Source of the DNA: Humulus lupulus
Lineage: Eukaryota > Streptophyta > Magnoliopsida > Rosales > Cannabaceae
Length of the DNA: 64,000 nucleotides
Assembly (NCBI RefSeq): GCF_963169125.1
Contig: NC_084796.1
Location: 213,097,948-213,161,947, forward strand
Direction of reading: 5' to 3'
The position numbers were made by a program, and so were the translations under genes. Shown here one piece after another: positions 1 to 12,844 of this stretch (position 1 is the first letter of the stretch; each line of letters opens with the position of its first letter). Under the pieces are notes generated by a model. That model worked only from the letters and a program-made list of their open reading frames with translations. It ran no database searches and was not told the DNA's origin.

Positions 1-574
1 AAGGAATCTTTCTCCTCCAAGAGATGAGTTTGATAGACTGATCAAGCAAGGAGGTGGTGACAATTGGAATGGTGAGCTCGAGGATATGAGTGATCTTGAA
101 AGTGCATTGAAGCAGTGTTCAAGCTCGAGGGCACATTAAACATACACACGAAAAAGCTGTTAGGAAATTCCTATCTCTTTGGGATTAGTTAAAACCGCGT
201 ATTAAATCCCTATTTTTATGGGATATTTATTTAAATATGGCATTTTACTTGCATTAATATTCAAATATTCATTTGAATTTAAAAATTGAATACATGTTGT
301 AACTTCCCTAAACTTGTGAGAAGATATTCTTGTAACCAGGTCTATAATTAGCCTGGATCTAGTCATTTGTACTCACGCACAACTTTGTACTGAGAAACGC
401 TCTTTGAAATTGCTCCAACCTGAAGCTTTAACGCATACAAGTTAATAAAAGTGACTTGTAGATGTAGGTAGATTTTAACTGCTGAACCACGTAAAAAATC
501 TCTTTCTTTTCTTTTCTTCCTGATTAATTGTTTAATTGCTCTACATTATTAAGTTGACGAAAAATGGCGTCAAT
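1..574 (+). mobile_element. Partial LTR of the Tat-type gypsy family (window edge)
   Basis: This stretch aligns by eye with the second half of the LTRs at 4674-7918, 25656-26425 and 33028-33679. It shares the 'gttaggaaattcctat' block, the 'gattttaactgctgaacc' block and the terminal 'gttgacgaaaaatggcgtcaa'. Its left end lies outside the window. No internal retrotransposon sequence follows it, so it is a solo LTR or the 3' LTR of an element to the left. Confidence 0.8.
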
Positions 575-654
575 ACTAGGATTTGTATTAGTGAATTTAT
601 TCATATTATTTATTTTTGATTTAGAAAGTATAATCAATAAATTGCCAATAGTGT

Positions 655-1198
655 TTAGTGGCTAGAGTTCTCAAAACTAAATATTTTAAGTTTGGTAAGT
701 TCCTAGATGTGAAGGAGAACAACGAGATGTTGCATTTATGGAGAAGTGTCGTTTACCGCCACGAGGCCTTTAGGTTGGGGGTTCATTGGTGGGTGGGAAC
801 AAGGCATGCATACACTCATTTGCTAATTTGTGGCTACCTTGTATCTCTACACTTCGACCCATTACTCCCCAAGTCAACCTTTCATCGAAGTGGCGAGTCT
901 CGAATTTCATTCTTAAGGATCCCAAATGATGGAATGTTAATTTTTTTTTCCAATTCTTTTAGAGGATCAATAGTGAACTGATACTCAACATCCCTTTTAG
1001 TGTTTGAGAGGGAAAGACATGATGTTTTGGCATTTCGATTGAAAAGAGTGTTACTTCATCTATTCAAGGTACAAACCCATTTTGGGAAATCTAAATGTCG
1101 TTTCATCATCCTCTTTGGGAATGGTTTTAGAATGGTAGAATGGTCTGTGGCGGCTCAATATATTTTTGAAAGTGATGATTTTCATGTGACATGTTTAC
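655..1198 (+). pseudogene. LINE (L1-type) ORF2 remnant, RT C-terminal part
   Basis: The translation from about 658 has the ARVLKTKYF...FLDVK...LWRSV...LGVHWWVG pattern. In plant L1-type LINE ORF2 proteins this follows the reverse transcriptase and leads into the zf-RVT region. A later segment with HDVLAFRL fits the zf-RVT block in a shifted frame. Several stops and frameshifts interrupt it, so it is dead. The piece ends at 1198, where a solo LTR is inserted, and it resumes at 3498. The 80 bases before it (575-654) show nothing recognisable. Confidence 0.7.
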
Positions 1199-3497
1199 TG
1201 TAACGACCCCAAATTCGCTAATGAGGCTTAAGGGCCTTGATTAGTGTGCCAGGTGGGCATAATTAGGTTAAATATGGTTTGCATGAGTATATTGATTTAA
1301 ATGCATAATTATATGATTAAAATGCATGTATGACTATATTGATGTTAATGTAATATATATATGGTATTTGTGAGAAACACATTATTATGTGGGTAGGCTT
1401 GCAGAGCACGACTTGAGGCGATCCTAAGGCTAGATAGCAGGAAAAGTCAAAACAAGGCTTAACAGTTGACTTTGGATAAGTCAGGGGTGTTTTAGGTATT
1501 GGGTAGTTATTTAGACTATTGGGTTATGAAAATAAATATATGGAGATATATTTGAGGTTAGGAATTCTAGGCAGGAATATTGGGGAAAATTACCGTTTTG
1601 GCCTCAGGGACGTTTCCGGCACCCCGAGCCTCGAGATTGACTTAACGGGATAAGGTTAGGCTAAAGTTTAAGGAAAATAGTAGACAGAAATTAGACCGAC
1701 CCTTTATTCTCAGCCTTATCTCTCTATTCTCTCTCAAGGAAAACACAAGAAGTAAACAGAGGAATTTGGAGGATTTGAGCTGGAATTCAGTGGATTGAAG
1801 GAGTGATTTAGAGGTTTAGCTCAAGAATCAATCAGGAAACTTAATTAGGACTAAGGTAAGCATTTAATTTCCTTCTTTGTGGTTAGAAATTCTGAGTTTT
1901 GGCTGGGTATTGAGGTAACTGTGATTTTGATGTTTAAGGGCAGAATTAAGGTGGAAAGCTTGGGAATTAACTTGGATTTCGCTTCGAGAAGTGGTTCAGC
2001 AGAAGAGGTAAGCTTCAATTCGTGATTTAGAGGTTTCAATCTGAGTTTGTATGGCTGGTTTTAGTGTTTGAAGTTCTTGAGTTTCAGAAATTGAAAATGG
2101 GATTCTAGTAGGTTTTTGGGCTGGATTTTTGTTGGGATGTGTTGTTAGAATCATGATAAAAGTGTTGTGATTAAAGAGTTTTAAAATGGGGAGATTTGGG
2201 ATGGCTTTGGATGAGGTTTAGATGTTGGAAATGGTGGGTTTTCTAGGCACGAAGGGAAGGGTCGCGGCTTTGTTCTAGAGCGCTACGGCCCTAGGATGAA
2301 GATGAGCTAGGAGGGCTCGCCAAGGGTGAGCGTCGCGGCGCCCAGAGCAAGGGCCGCGGCGCGTGTATTCTTTCAGGCATGCCCTTGGTTCTATTTTGAG
2401 GTCAGGGCCGCGACTAGGCTTCAAGGGCCGCAGCCCTTAGATGCATACTTGAACGTTTAGGGTTTTAAAGCATGAGAATTGAGCCTAGAGTGCTCGGGAT
2501 CAATTTCACCACCGTGCTTGGTGGGATTCGATTTCCCAGAACTTAGTTTGTACTCGAAAACCTATATTTGAATATTAATGGAACCCAATACCTTGGTTGT
2601 GATTAGGTGCTAAAGTGAGGGCTCGGGAAAGGATCGTGCTCGAGGGACGTCGCTCATAGCTAATAAGCGAAGAAGTTAAAGGTAAGAAAACTGCACCTGG
2701 TTGAATATTTGTAATTGGACTAAGGGTTCCCTATTGTGTATGCTTGAAAGGGGTATTGTGCCATGCAAGCTAATTAGTGAACCAACGACCTAAGGGTGCC
2801 AAGGGTTACACTAGCGCACAGGGCGCGACTTGGCCACTGGTAGCCGAGGACAGCTTAATATGCACTGAGCTCGGTTTAAGCGGGCCGGAGTCAGTGGGGT
2901 AAACAGAGGGTGCGGCCTAAGTTGTCGGCCCTGATTATTATGTGATATGAATGTTATAAGTGATTGATTACATCCTTGATTCTGAATATATGTGTTGAAT
3001 GGTTAATGTGGATTATTTGATGAGAGTTCATGCTTAGTGAATTTACTATCTGTTATTATTGTTTGTGTTGCACATCATGTTTTCTTGCTGGGCCTTGGCT
3101 CACGGGTGCTACGTGGTGTAGGTAAAGGCAAGGGCAAACTTGATCAGCCTTGATTTGGAGAGATCTGCGAGCGGAATGTACATGGCCAGCTGCTCAGCCG
3201 CCACGGTTGAGGTTTAGGCAGGGACGCGAGATCTAGAAATTATTCATTTTGCCTTAATATGGCCGACAGTTGTCTGTATTTTGGGGAGTCTATAATCCAA
3301 CTTTTAAACTCTGTTTCTTTTGGGATCCCATGTATATAACTGCTTAATTATATAAAGTGAAACTTTTGAGACCAAAACCTTTTTAACCCTAGCTCATACA
3401 TGTTTAGTGACACGTTTTTAAATTAATGACTTGATTAGCAAGTCTTGCACCTTTATAAGTACACAGTGTAGCAGTCTTGGCTATCCAGGGCGTTACA
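1199..3497 (+). mobile_element. Solo LTR 1, TGTAAC...GTTACA family (2299 bp)
   Basis: It begins TGTAACGACCC and ends CAGGGCGTTACA, flanked by the 5-bp direct repeat TTTAC at 1194-1198 and 3498-3502. It holds no coding domain and no second LTR, so it is a solo LTR. Three more copies are in the window. They share 'cttgctgggccttggctcac' near the 3' end and 'ggtaagaaaactgcacc' in the middle. The long LTR and the TGTAAC start recall Tekay/Del-type chromoviruses, but that assignment is inference. Confidence 0.88.
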
Positions 3498-4574
3498 TTT
3501 ACTATGATGTTTTCATATGGTGCAAGCCTTAGGGGCTGGTGGAATTTGCCTGCTAGTAGGGTACTTTCGATGTCATTGCAGAGTGGAAGTGGTGAACCAT
3601 GCCTTATTTGACTCTCCTTTTTCAAAGGAGTGCTAGGTGCTTACTCCATGGAATGAGCAAGTATTTTCTTGGGTTTGTTTCTTGCCTGCTAAGGTGCTCT
3701 TTGATCTGTTTCTCAAACTGCCCAAGGAAGATATGGAGGCGTACATTTATATCATGTGGTTGCTTTGGTTCGAAAAAAATAAGGTAAGGATGGGTGAGCT
3801 TTCTTGTGACCTCAGGTTGGTGCGTGATTTAGCTGTGTAGCACCTGTATGAATTTCATGCCAGTTCCCCATGTTTTAAGGAGAAGAACACGGTGAGATGC
3901 TTAGGTGGTGCATAGGTTAATGTCAGTGAAGAGGTGTCCATGTGTGAGGTGCATGAGCCTGTTTGATGCATTAATGAGGAAAATATGGGCTCAAAAAAGA
4001 TTGAGCTAGTTTGGTTGGAATGGCCCATCTTAGGTGTTTGTGCAACTCATGTGGGTGGGGTCTCAAGTGGTGGTAGGGATATCAAAGTTCAGAAACCTCC
4101 TGATATGGGTAAATTTAAACTAAATGTTAATGTTGCCTTCTGCCCAAAGCGAGGTTTGCTAGGTTTTGGGGTGGTGGTCTGAGATGATAGTGGTAAGTTC
4201 ACTCAATTCCACTCAAGTGATGTCTCGTTGACCCTGTCCCCTATGACTACAGATGTTATGGCTTGTGTGGAAAGGTTAAAGTGGTGCTATATAAGGAAGG
4301 CATAAGGGTTCACTTGTTGGAAAGTGATTGTCAAAATGCTATTTGTGCCATTCAGGATCGGGGTAGCCTCTCTGTGAATGATCTGATTGTTAGTGATATC
4401 CAACATTTTATGTCTCTTTGCTTTGTTGGCTCTTGTCACGTTATTTTTTGTGAGAGGAATCAAGTGGCCCATATATTGTCAAAATTTAGTCTTTGGAAGG
4501 ATTTTCAATGTTTATCTTTATATGATATTGCTAGTTTTATTACCCATTATGTTGATTATGATTTAAGGCTCTAA
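3498..4574 (+). pseudogene. LINE ORF2 remnant, RNase H-like C-terminus
   Basis: This continues the LINE broken at 1198. The translation contains IMWLLWFEKNKV, the usual plant LINE segment before the RNase H domain. It then has KPPDMGKFKLNVNVAFCPKRGLLGFGVVV, matching the first strand of the plant LINE RNase H (RVT_3) pattern, and later VHLLESDCQNAICAI with a C-terminal stop at 4572-4574. The first catalytic Asp of RNase H (usually LNVDAA) reads Asn. In-frame stops and frame changes confirm a pseudogene. No clear poly-A tail or target duplication was found. Confidence 0.75.
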
Positions 4575-4673
4575 TATATTGAAGTTAATTTAAGAAAAAA
4601 AGTAAAAATCTTGCTTTGATTTTACAATTTTTAAAATTAAGAAACATTATCGCCAAATTTCATTTAACATAGT

Positions 4674-5006
4674 TGTTACATCCAAATTTTGAAATCGTCA
4701 TAAATGAGCCTCGAAATGTAGGCTCGAAAATGTTAAGTAAGGGCTAAACACTTGTGTAAATTAACATGTTTCCTGATTTGTTCCTATTGGCGACCGAGCA
4801 CTAGTTACGAAGGTTCAAACTTAAGCATCAAACTCGAAAGGATGGTTCTTCTCCGAGGTATATGAGTGCAATTCGAACCTTCATTGCAAGGTCAAAGAGT
4901 TTGATCTCCGAAGGTTAAGCTCGATGAAATCGCTGGCTAAGGATTAGGCTAACTAGAATGACGAGCTCGTGATGTTGGTCGATCTCGAAAGTGTGTAAAC
5001 TATGTG
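4674..5006 (+). repeat. Element A 5' LTR, first part
   Basis: It starts TGTTACATCC and matches the start of the 3' LTR at 25656, for example 'aaatcgtcataaatgagcctcg' and 'gatctcgaaagtgtgtaaac'. It is interrupted at 5006/5007 by solo LTR 2 and continues at 7532. Confidence 0.9.
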
Positions 5007-7531
5007 TGTAACATCCCAAAATTACCTAATAAGGCTTAGGACCTTGAATAGGGGGTCGAGATGGCAATATATGGAGTTATATATTTATTTGATATATTTG
5101 ATTGTGATTATGTGAGTTATATGATAGTATAACTAGTTGTGCATGGTTAGGGGTATGAAATATGCATGTGGGCTCGTTTCTTATTAGAAGGGAAACTTTC
5201 GCAATTTGGACTGTTATGGGTATAATTGTATATATATGTGCATATATGTGATATATGGGTGAGACCACATTATTATGTGGGTTTATTTGAGTTACTCAGC
5301 ACGAGACGATCCTAGGGGGCAAGTTAGCAGGAAGTGACAACGGGACCCAATACCCGACTCGGGGTGAGTTAAGGAGTATTTTGGGTATTTGGCATTTAAT
5401 TAGGTTATCGGGTAATGGGAAGGAATAATTGGGGATATATTTGGAGTTAGTGAGTTTAGGAGGGAATAGCGTGATATTTGACCATTTTTCCCTCGGGGAC
5501 ATTTTTCGTACCCCGAACCTCGAATTTAGCTTAAGCCTTAAGGAAAACAAAAAACAGAACACACAAACACTTCTCTGGACCGACTCTTTATCTCTCTTTC
5601 TCTCTAAAGCTTCTCTAAGCTAGTCTTTGAAGAATCAAGAATGATTTTGGCTAGAAACCAAAGAATTGAAGGCTTGGGATTGAGATTTGGATAGCTTGTG
5701 GCTAGGGGAACATCATTCACAGCTAAGGTAAAAATTTAATCTCCAAGTTTAACTGATTTATGTAGGAAATTGCAGCTTTTTTGAGGTTTTCTTGAACCTT
5801 ATAGCTCAAGAATTGAAATTGGTATTTTGATGAGTTTTATAACTAGATTCTTGTTGGGTTTTGCTGTTGGAAAGATGTTAGAACTGTTGTGGTGATTGAA
5901 TTATGGTTTTGGGGTGAAATTGGGATAGTTTGGGTTAGATTTGGCTATTAGAAAATGAGGAAAATATGGGTTCATAGGGCCAAGTCGCGGCTCTGTTCTT
6001 GAGGGGCCACAACTCAGCTGAACCCAAGGCCCTGGGAGGCCTCTGTTTGGGAGGTGCGTTGCGACCCTCTTGGGCAGGTCGTGACCCACATCCCTTTGGC
6101 AGAGGGAGAGGGCCTTGAGTTAGAGGGGCGTGCTGCGACCTTCAAGGGCAGGTCGCGCTCGCCTGGGCAGTTTTGGCCTTGGTGGGTTTTTAATGACGGG
6201 AACCTTTTCCTTAGGGCTCGAGATTGATTCTACTACTCGGTTTAGTGGAACTCGAGGCCCCAGAGACTAGGACTCGGTCTAGAAGCTTTTATTTTGCTCG
6301 TTATTGATGGAATCCTATATTATGGTTGTGACTAGGTTATCGCTAGGAGCTCAGAACCGTGATCGTGCTCGAGGGTCATCCTTATTTTACTCTATACTTG
6401 GACCCGAGGTAAGAAAACTGCACCCAATACGTGTTATATGTGATCAGGGCTTGGCTAGACTGTTATCAATAGTTATGATTAGGGCTTGGGCCCCTAAGAA
6501 CATTTATGTTTACGCTATTGTTTCACATGTTGATTGATCCTACGTGAATATTCTATACCTACTTAAGTGTTTCATGTCTGTTGCATGGATTCCGTGGTTA
6601 GGGCCTAAGGCCCCGTTAAATAGGTATGATTAGTATTATGAGTACAGTTACTCGATGGTGTTATGTGATTAATATACATGTGTGCTCGTTTTGTTGGGAT
6701 ATGCCTATTCATATCTATTTTTGTATTGAAGTTTTAATACCTGGATCAGGGCTTGACTTATTAGTCAAGGACGACAAAAGCACATTGCGCGCTGGTCGAA
6801 AGGCTTAGGCCTAAATCAGCACTTACTATTAAGTTGGCCGACCCTATGGCCGTTGGAAAACCAAAGGTGTTGGGCTAGCTCTATGGTTAGTTACTTAGAG
6901 CTAAAGGTGAGGGCCTCAGGTGACTCTATGGTCACATAGCTAGGGTATAGGCCTAGGATTAGCTCTATGGTCAATTGTTCAAGGCAGCGGCCCCAAATTG
7001 GTCCAATGACCATTTGTTTGTAACTGAATGATTGTATGTGTAGGTTATTACTACTAGACATGCTAGATAACCATCTGGGAAATTATATTGCTCTGTTTAT
7101 GCACATGTATAGTTTTCTTGCTGAGCCTTGGCTCACAGATGTTTTGTAGTGCAGGTAAGGGGAAAGGAAAGCTTGACCAACCATGAGTTGGAGAGCTTCA
7201 GTGGCAGCATGTACATATGCGGCTACTCGACCACCATGGCTAAGGATATCTTAGAGGAACTAAAGTTGTTGCCCTATTTTTTCCGCTTAGGTTGGCAGGA
7301 TGTAATTTTGATATACATACATCTTTTTAAGAATTCAGTTGTAATATTTTGGGATCCCACAAATGTATGAAAATTTTTAAATATAAGTCAACGGTTTCCT
7401 TGACCAAAAATTTTAACCCTAATCCTTGACATTAACCATAGTTACATGTTTTAAACCAAATGACTTGATTAGCAAGTCTGACACAATTTAAAGTACACAG
7501 TGTAGCAGTCCTGGATTAGGAGGACGTTACA
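5007..7531 (+). mobile_element. Solo LTR 2, TGTAAC...GTTACA family (2525 bp)
   Basis: It begins TGTAACATCCC and ends GGACGTTACA, inside the 5' LTR of element A. Flanks are 'atgtg' on the left and 'gtatg' on the right. The uninterrupted 3' LTR reads 'aaactgtatgttcgag', so the target duplication is now imperfect. It shares 'gaggtaagaaaactgcaccc' and 'cttgctgagccttggctcac' with solo LTRs 1 and 4. No coding domain is present. Confidence 0.85.
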
Positions 7532-7918
7532 GTATGTTCGAGGTCGGTCACTTCGTGGTTGCTGTTAGGAAATCCCTATTCCTTGGGGATTTGTTATTAT
7601 TTGACATTAAATCTCAATTATCATGAGATATTATATGATTGATGTATTTAATTATTTGTATTACAAATTTGAATTGTAACTTTCTGAAATAAAGGGAAGA
7701 TATTTTTTTAACTAGTCTATAAATATACTAGAGAATTTCATTTGTGTATACGCACAATTTGGTACTGAGAATATTTTACCACCACTCTATAATATTGACT
7801 CGTGGACTATGCAGATTTTAACTACTGAACCACTTAAAATCCTGATTGGTTTGATTTATTTTCTTAATTTTGTGTTTAGTGCTCTTAAGATTTAAGTTGA
7901 TGAAAAATAGCGTCAATA
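7532..7918 (+). repeat. Element A 5' LTR, second part
   Basis: It resumes with 'gtatgttcgaggtcggt' and runs to 'gatgaaaaatagcgtcaata', matching the 3' half of the 25656-26425 LTR. It lacks about 40 bp present in the 3' LTR around 26245-26285. Confidence 0.88.
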
Positions 7919-7988
7919 GTTTGGTGCTTTCATTGAGAGCATTAAGCAAGTCGTTAGATTGTTTAATCAGAAACCTCCTAAATTACCA
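7919..7988 (+). other. Element A primer-binding site and leader
   Basis: The sequence just after the 5' LTR, 'ttggtgctttcattgagagc', sits where the tRNA primer-binding site of an LTR element lies. I did not assign a tRNA. A short untranslated leader runs to a possible gag ATG at 7989. Confidence 0.5.
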
Positions 7989-8613
7989 ATGGCCGCCATA
8001 AACAACCCCAGCACTGGTGGGAGACCATTGTCCCAAATATCATAAGAGCAAACTCCTCGCACTGAAGATTACCTACGCCGACCTGGGAAGTAGCCCATGA
8101 CTGACCACGACCCAAAGGAAGGGAGTGCATCCTCTGATTCCCAAGGACTGCCTGCTCCCACGCATGACGATGACTTTTACTATAATCTAGAGAGGTATAT
8201 CCCTATTGTTGAATTGGAAAATCGCCAGCTGTGCCAACAATTGGCTGAGGCTACAAGGCGCAATGAAGAATTGGCCAGACAGGCCACTGAGGTCTAGGCA
8301 CCACCCAGGAGGCCAAGAAGACGTCCCCGAGGGAGCATGGTTGCAAGGAGAGCTGAGCAAGGGGCCCAGCAAGCTCAGCCGAGGCCCAGGGAAAACCTTG
8401 AAAATGAACGCCTTGGGAGAAATACTCGAACTGATGCTATTGATAATCCGACTATGGAAGTGTCTACAGGAACATGGAATAACTGAGCTCCTCCAGTAGC
8501 TTGGAGTTCTAAGCCCGAAGTAGTCAGGAAAACCTCGGAACCTGTCCGGGCCAACTTTGGACCATCTAGGCCCAACAATGGGAGGCCACCACCATCATCT
8601 ATAAGACATCCAC
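7989..8613 (+). pseudogene. Element A gag, N-terminal part (broken)
   Basis: The first ATG after the leader opens a frame beginning MAAINNPSTGG that stops after 18 codons. Reading continues in other frames with a charged segment (LERYIPIVELENRQLCQQLAEATRRNEELARQ, a coiled-coil-like stretch at 8191-8289). It is followed by Pro/Arg-rich low-complexity sequence typical of Tat gag N-termini. The reading is cut at 8613 by solo LTR 3. Confidence 0.6.
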
Positions 8614-11058
8614 TGTAACACCCTGGATAACCAAGACCATTACAATGTGTGTTAATAAAGGTGCAAGATTTGCTAACCAAGTCATTTAGTTGAAAATGTG
8701 TCGCTAAACCACTATTGTGTTAGGGTTAAAATATTTAGGTCATAAAAGATGAATTTTCATTTAAATAAGCATTTGATACACGGGATCCCAAAAACAGGGT
8801 TAAATAACAGTTTACAAAATTTTCAGAGGTTATAAACAACTGCAAGCCAATCTAATGACAAAATTGATACTTTAGGGTCTCCTGTCCCTGTATCATCCCT
8901 CGGCCATGGCGGCTGAACAACCGGCTATGTACATTCTACCCCCAGAGCTCTCCAAATCAAGGTTGGTCCAGCTTACCCTTGCCTTTACCTGCACCACGTA
9001 GCACCCGTGAGCCAAGGTCCATCAAGAAAACCATATAACAGAGCATAATTAATAATCAATAGCCAAATATTTCACAAACCATCAATCAAATACTTAGTAG
9101 ACCACATAGTTCACATAATCAATGATATCAATCTGCAAACCAATAATCAATCATTTAGGTAATAAACATGCCATGATCATCATATTAATAACAGTAAAAC
9201 ATATCATTCAATATCCAGGTCGACGCCCTTAGGCCCCACCCTCTGTTTACCCCACTGACTCCGGCTCGCTTAGGCCGAGCTCAGTGATTATATAATTAAC
9301 CTCAGCTACCAGTGGTCGAGCCACATCCTTGTGCGCCAATATTAATTTTGGCACTCTTAGGTCGTTTATCTCATGTCCCCATGGCATAATACCATCATAT
9401 GACATTACATTCAAGTATAGGGAACTCTTAGTCCCAACATAACCACATAACCACATAACCAGGTGCAGTTTTCTTACCTTTGTTTCTGAGCGGAGAAGGT
9501 GAACTGAGTCCGAGCATGATCCCTAGCCTCGAGCCTTGGTAATAAACCTAGTCACAAGAGTTATCGATATCTATCAGCTCCCAATCAGAAATAAAATACT
9601 TAGATAGCAAAACTAGCCTCCGGGACCTCAATTTCCACTAAATCGGGCAGTAGAAATTGTCTCGAGCCCTAACAACACTAAGAACACTTCCAAGCTCAGA
9701 ACCCCCAGGCGTGCCGCGACTTGGCTCAGCAAGTCGCAACTTGCCCCAAGTCAGAGAGCAAGCTCTAATGCCAAAGGGGAGGCGGGTTGCGACTTGGCCA
9801 AGCAAGTCGCAGCGCGCCCCCAAGTCAGAGAGCTCCCATGGCTAGGAGGACCACATGCGCCGCGACGCCCCCAGCCTGGGTTGCACCGCGCCCTATGAAC
9901 CTAGGGAAAACCTAGTTTTCCTCCTTCTTCTTCCAATCAAGAATTCACCAATTTACCCAGAATTTTCCCCCAACTCCACACTAAACCAATTACGAACTTA
10001 GACCTCTAATCACACATATTTTCATCCTATAATTCCCAGCAACAAAAACAGGAAGCAATACCTTAATTTAGCCACAAGAATCATAGTACTAACTATTGGA
10101 ATTTTCCTACTCAAAGCAACAGTCGAAATTCATCATTCAGTCCATGCTTAAAAGCTCAAGTTCAACCTAACCTACTCAGCAACAAAATCCATAAATAATC
10201 AGAGACTAAGGTCAAATTTTTACCTCAAATTATAGTCCAATTCTCAGCTGAGTTCCCTGCCTAATCAGCTTCAATTCCTTAAGTCTTCTTTTCAATTAGG
10301 CTCCCAAATACTCAGCCAAACACCCAAGTTCACAGCCCCTTTTTCCCTTAGCTTCAAGGTACCCAAATGAGAGAGAGAAAAGGGGAAATCGTGAAAGTGA
10401 GGAAGATAGGGTTTTCTATGAGTTTCTTTCTTCAGTCATTCCACAACCTTCTGCTTTAATCTTAAGATGAGCTAAATATATCCTTAGTTTAGGAAATGAC
10501 CTTTTTACCCTCCCACAATAAGACTAATATATAACTTAATCTAGGGGTAAAATGGTCATTTGTTCCCGATTTCCTCTAATTCCTCAAGTGTTCTTAATAT
10601 TTACTACTTAAATCCCATCATCAAATTAATCACCAATTATTTACCCAATGTCTAATAATCTCCAATATATCTCCTAAATTCCCGAAAATACCCCCAGGCT
10701 CCCCCGAGCTGGGTATAAATCCCCGCCGTGACTATTTTGCCAAACCGCTCACTAGGACCGTATCGAGCCATATGCTACAAATATATCCACATAATAATGT
10801 GGTATCAACAATTTATCACATATAATCACATTTATGTCCTCAACGGGCCAAAATTACATATATGCCCCTATAATCTAAACAGGGCCTACATGCACACTAA
10901 TATTCATAATCATGCATCTCACATATCCATAAAATCATGTAAACATGCTTATCACATAATCATGCATTAAATAATTTAAATCACACATAAACCAATTTTT
11001 CCCTCCCAACACACTAATAAAGGCCCTTAAGCCTTATTAGCAATTTTGGGTCGTTACA
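8614..11058 (-). mobile_element. Solo LTR 3, TGTAAC...GTTACA family (2445 bp, minus orientation)
   Basis: It reads TGTAACACCCTGG at the left and GGGTCGTTACA at the right, the reverse of the other copies. The 5-bp duplication TCCAC is perfect at 8609-8613 and 11059-11063. The family blocks occur in reverse complement ('gtgagccaaggtccatcaag' near 9010, 'ggtgcagttttcttacc' near 9463). No coding domain was found. Confidence 0.9.
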
Positions 11059-12844
11059 TCCACCCTTTCCAATAAGACACCCCTCACCAGTTCGAGAGGC
11101 AACATGACCAGCTCCTCAAAGGAACCAGATAGGAGAGCATGCGCCACAAAGGCCCTCTCGCAGTGGCAGTCGAGATGGGAACCATCGGGCCAGACTTGGA
11201 CATGGGGGCGAGAGGGAAGCGACTCGAGAACATAGGGCTGCCCAACCGTCAGGAAGCCAAGTGTCGAGATCACAAATGACTGGGGCGAGGAGGCCAGTGA
11301 AAGATCCACTTCTTAACCACCGAGCCCCTCAGCCAGAGAGAAACGTTAGCTTCATAAGTGGGAGCTCAGACCATACTCAGTTTATAAGCATATATAATAT
11401 CGAGCCTAGGAATACTAGGAATCAGGGCAATCATCCTGACCTTCGAGATCACCTGAACCATAACTGTGGGCAAGCCAATTCTAGAAACCCTGATTTGTGT
11501 GACCATTTGAATAGTCGAAAACAACCGGCATATGGTAATTAGTATAACCCTATATCGGGACAAGGAGCTGGGGTTCTTATAAACAATAACCAACTCCCCC
11601 AAGCACAAGCTCAGCCTCTAGTGGACTTGGTCCAGGAGAGAATTAACCAACTCGAAAGGACGTTCAGGCTCCTTCAGGATGAAAGGAACAAGGATAAGGC
11701 TGAAGACTTCGATGAGGAGCTTGAGCCTTTTGCCCCACATATCTCCAACATGCCATTTCCTCAGAGGTTTAGGATACCTCACATAACTCCATTTGATGGG
11801 AACTCATACCCATATAGTCATCTGAGCACATTCAATACCATCATGGGAGCCAACAATGTTGGTTATGAGCTCCGATGTATGCTGTTCCCAGCTACTCTGA
11901 CAAGACCAGCAAAAAACTAGTTCAAAAAGTTTAGAAGACATTCGATCTCATCTTGGGATCAGTTAGCAAAGGTGTTTAAGAAGCATTTCAAAGCCATGGT
12001 AGGCGTTAGGCCCGAAGCCTCGACTTTGACCAATGTTAGACAACAGTAGGGAGAGTCATTGAAGAGTTACCTTGCAAGGTTTAATATAGAAGTGGATCAA
12101 GCCCATAACATCGACAATAGTGGCCACCTTATGGCTGCAAGAGCTGGTATATTACCAGGGAGTCCCCTTTGGGAGGATATGTAAAGAAAACTTATAAGGT
12201 CATTAACTGAGTTCAACAGGAGGGCCCAGAGATTTGTCAATGTAGAGGAGGCGAGGTCAGCAATAAAGCTGATCTCTCAGCCCATAACTACAACGACAAA
12301 TGTTAACTCAGCCTCGGCCTCGGCTGCCCCATCGACGTTAAAACCCTCCGGAGATAACCCTTCAAAAAGAAAGAAAAATGAAGGGAATAACTCAGAGGTA
12401 GACAGGGGAAAAAAATATGAAGGGAGACAAGTGTTTCTCCATTTACACAATATATATCGAGCTAAATGAGACTTGGGAAAATATCTTCCTTGCCAATGAG
12501 AATCATGTCCCGTTTAGACAACCTGACCCAATGCGGAATCAAAAGGAGAAGAGGGACTTCAGAAGATTTCGCAGGGACGTCGGACATACAATTAATGAGT
12601 GCCGACAACTAAAGGAAGAGATCGAAGGCTTGATCTCGAGGGGATATTTCAAACAATATGTGAGACACCGGAATCCCAATCAAGCCTTGACAGGACAAAG
12701 GATAGCGTCTGTGCATGGGAGGATGATCGGCCTCCCCCGATAGATGGGGAGGAAGTGGTAACCATCTATGGGGGACCGCATCTTGCAGGATTGGGCAAAA
12801 ATGCCCATAAAATACATAAACGAGTGAAAAACTGGGGGCGGTTC
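11059..12844 (+). pseudogene. Element A gag, capsid-like part (broken)
   Basis: From 11621 the frame reads DLVQERINQLERTFRLLQDE, then FPQRFRIPHITPFDGNSYPYSHLSTF, the entry of the plant gypsy gag (retrotrans_gag) domain. Later segments, each after a stop codon, give WDQLAKVFKKHF, ESLKSYLARFNIEV and FNRRAQRFVNVEEA. Near 12540-12665 RDVGHTINECRQLKEEIEGL replaces the usual CxFHxxxGHxTxxC zinc-finger-like block, with the first Cys lost. At least five in-frame stops show that it cannot be translated whole. It is cut at 12844 by solo LTR 4. Confidence 0.8.

Noticed and set aside
5007..7531. TGTAAC...GTTACA elements as DNA transposons with short inverted ends
   Set aside because: The 5-bp duplications, TG...CA termini, promoter-like interior and lack of a transposase fit solo LTRs better.
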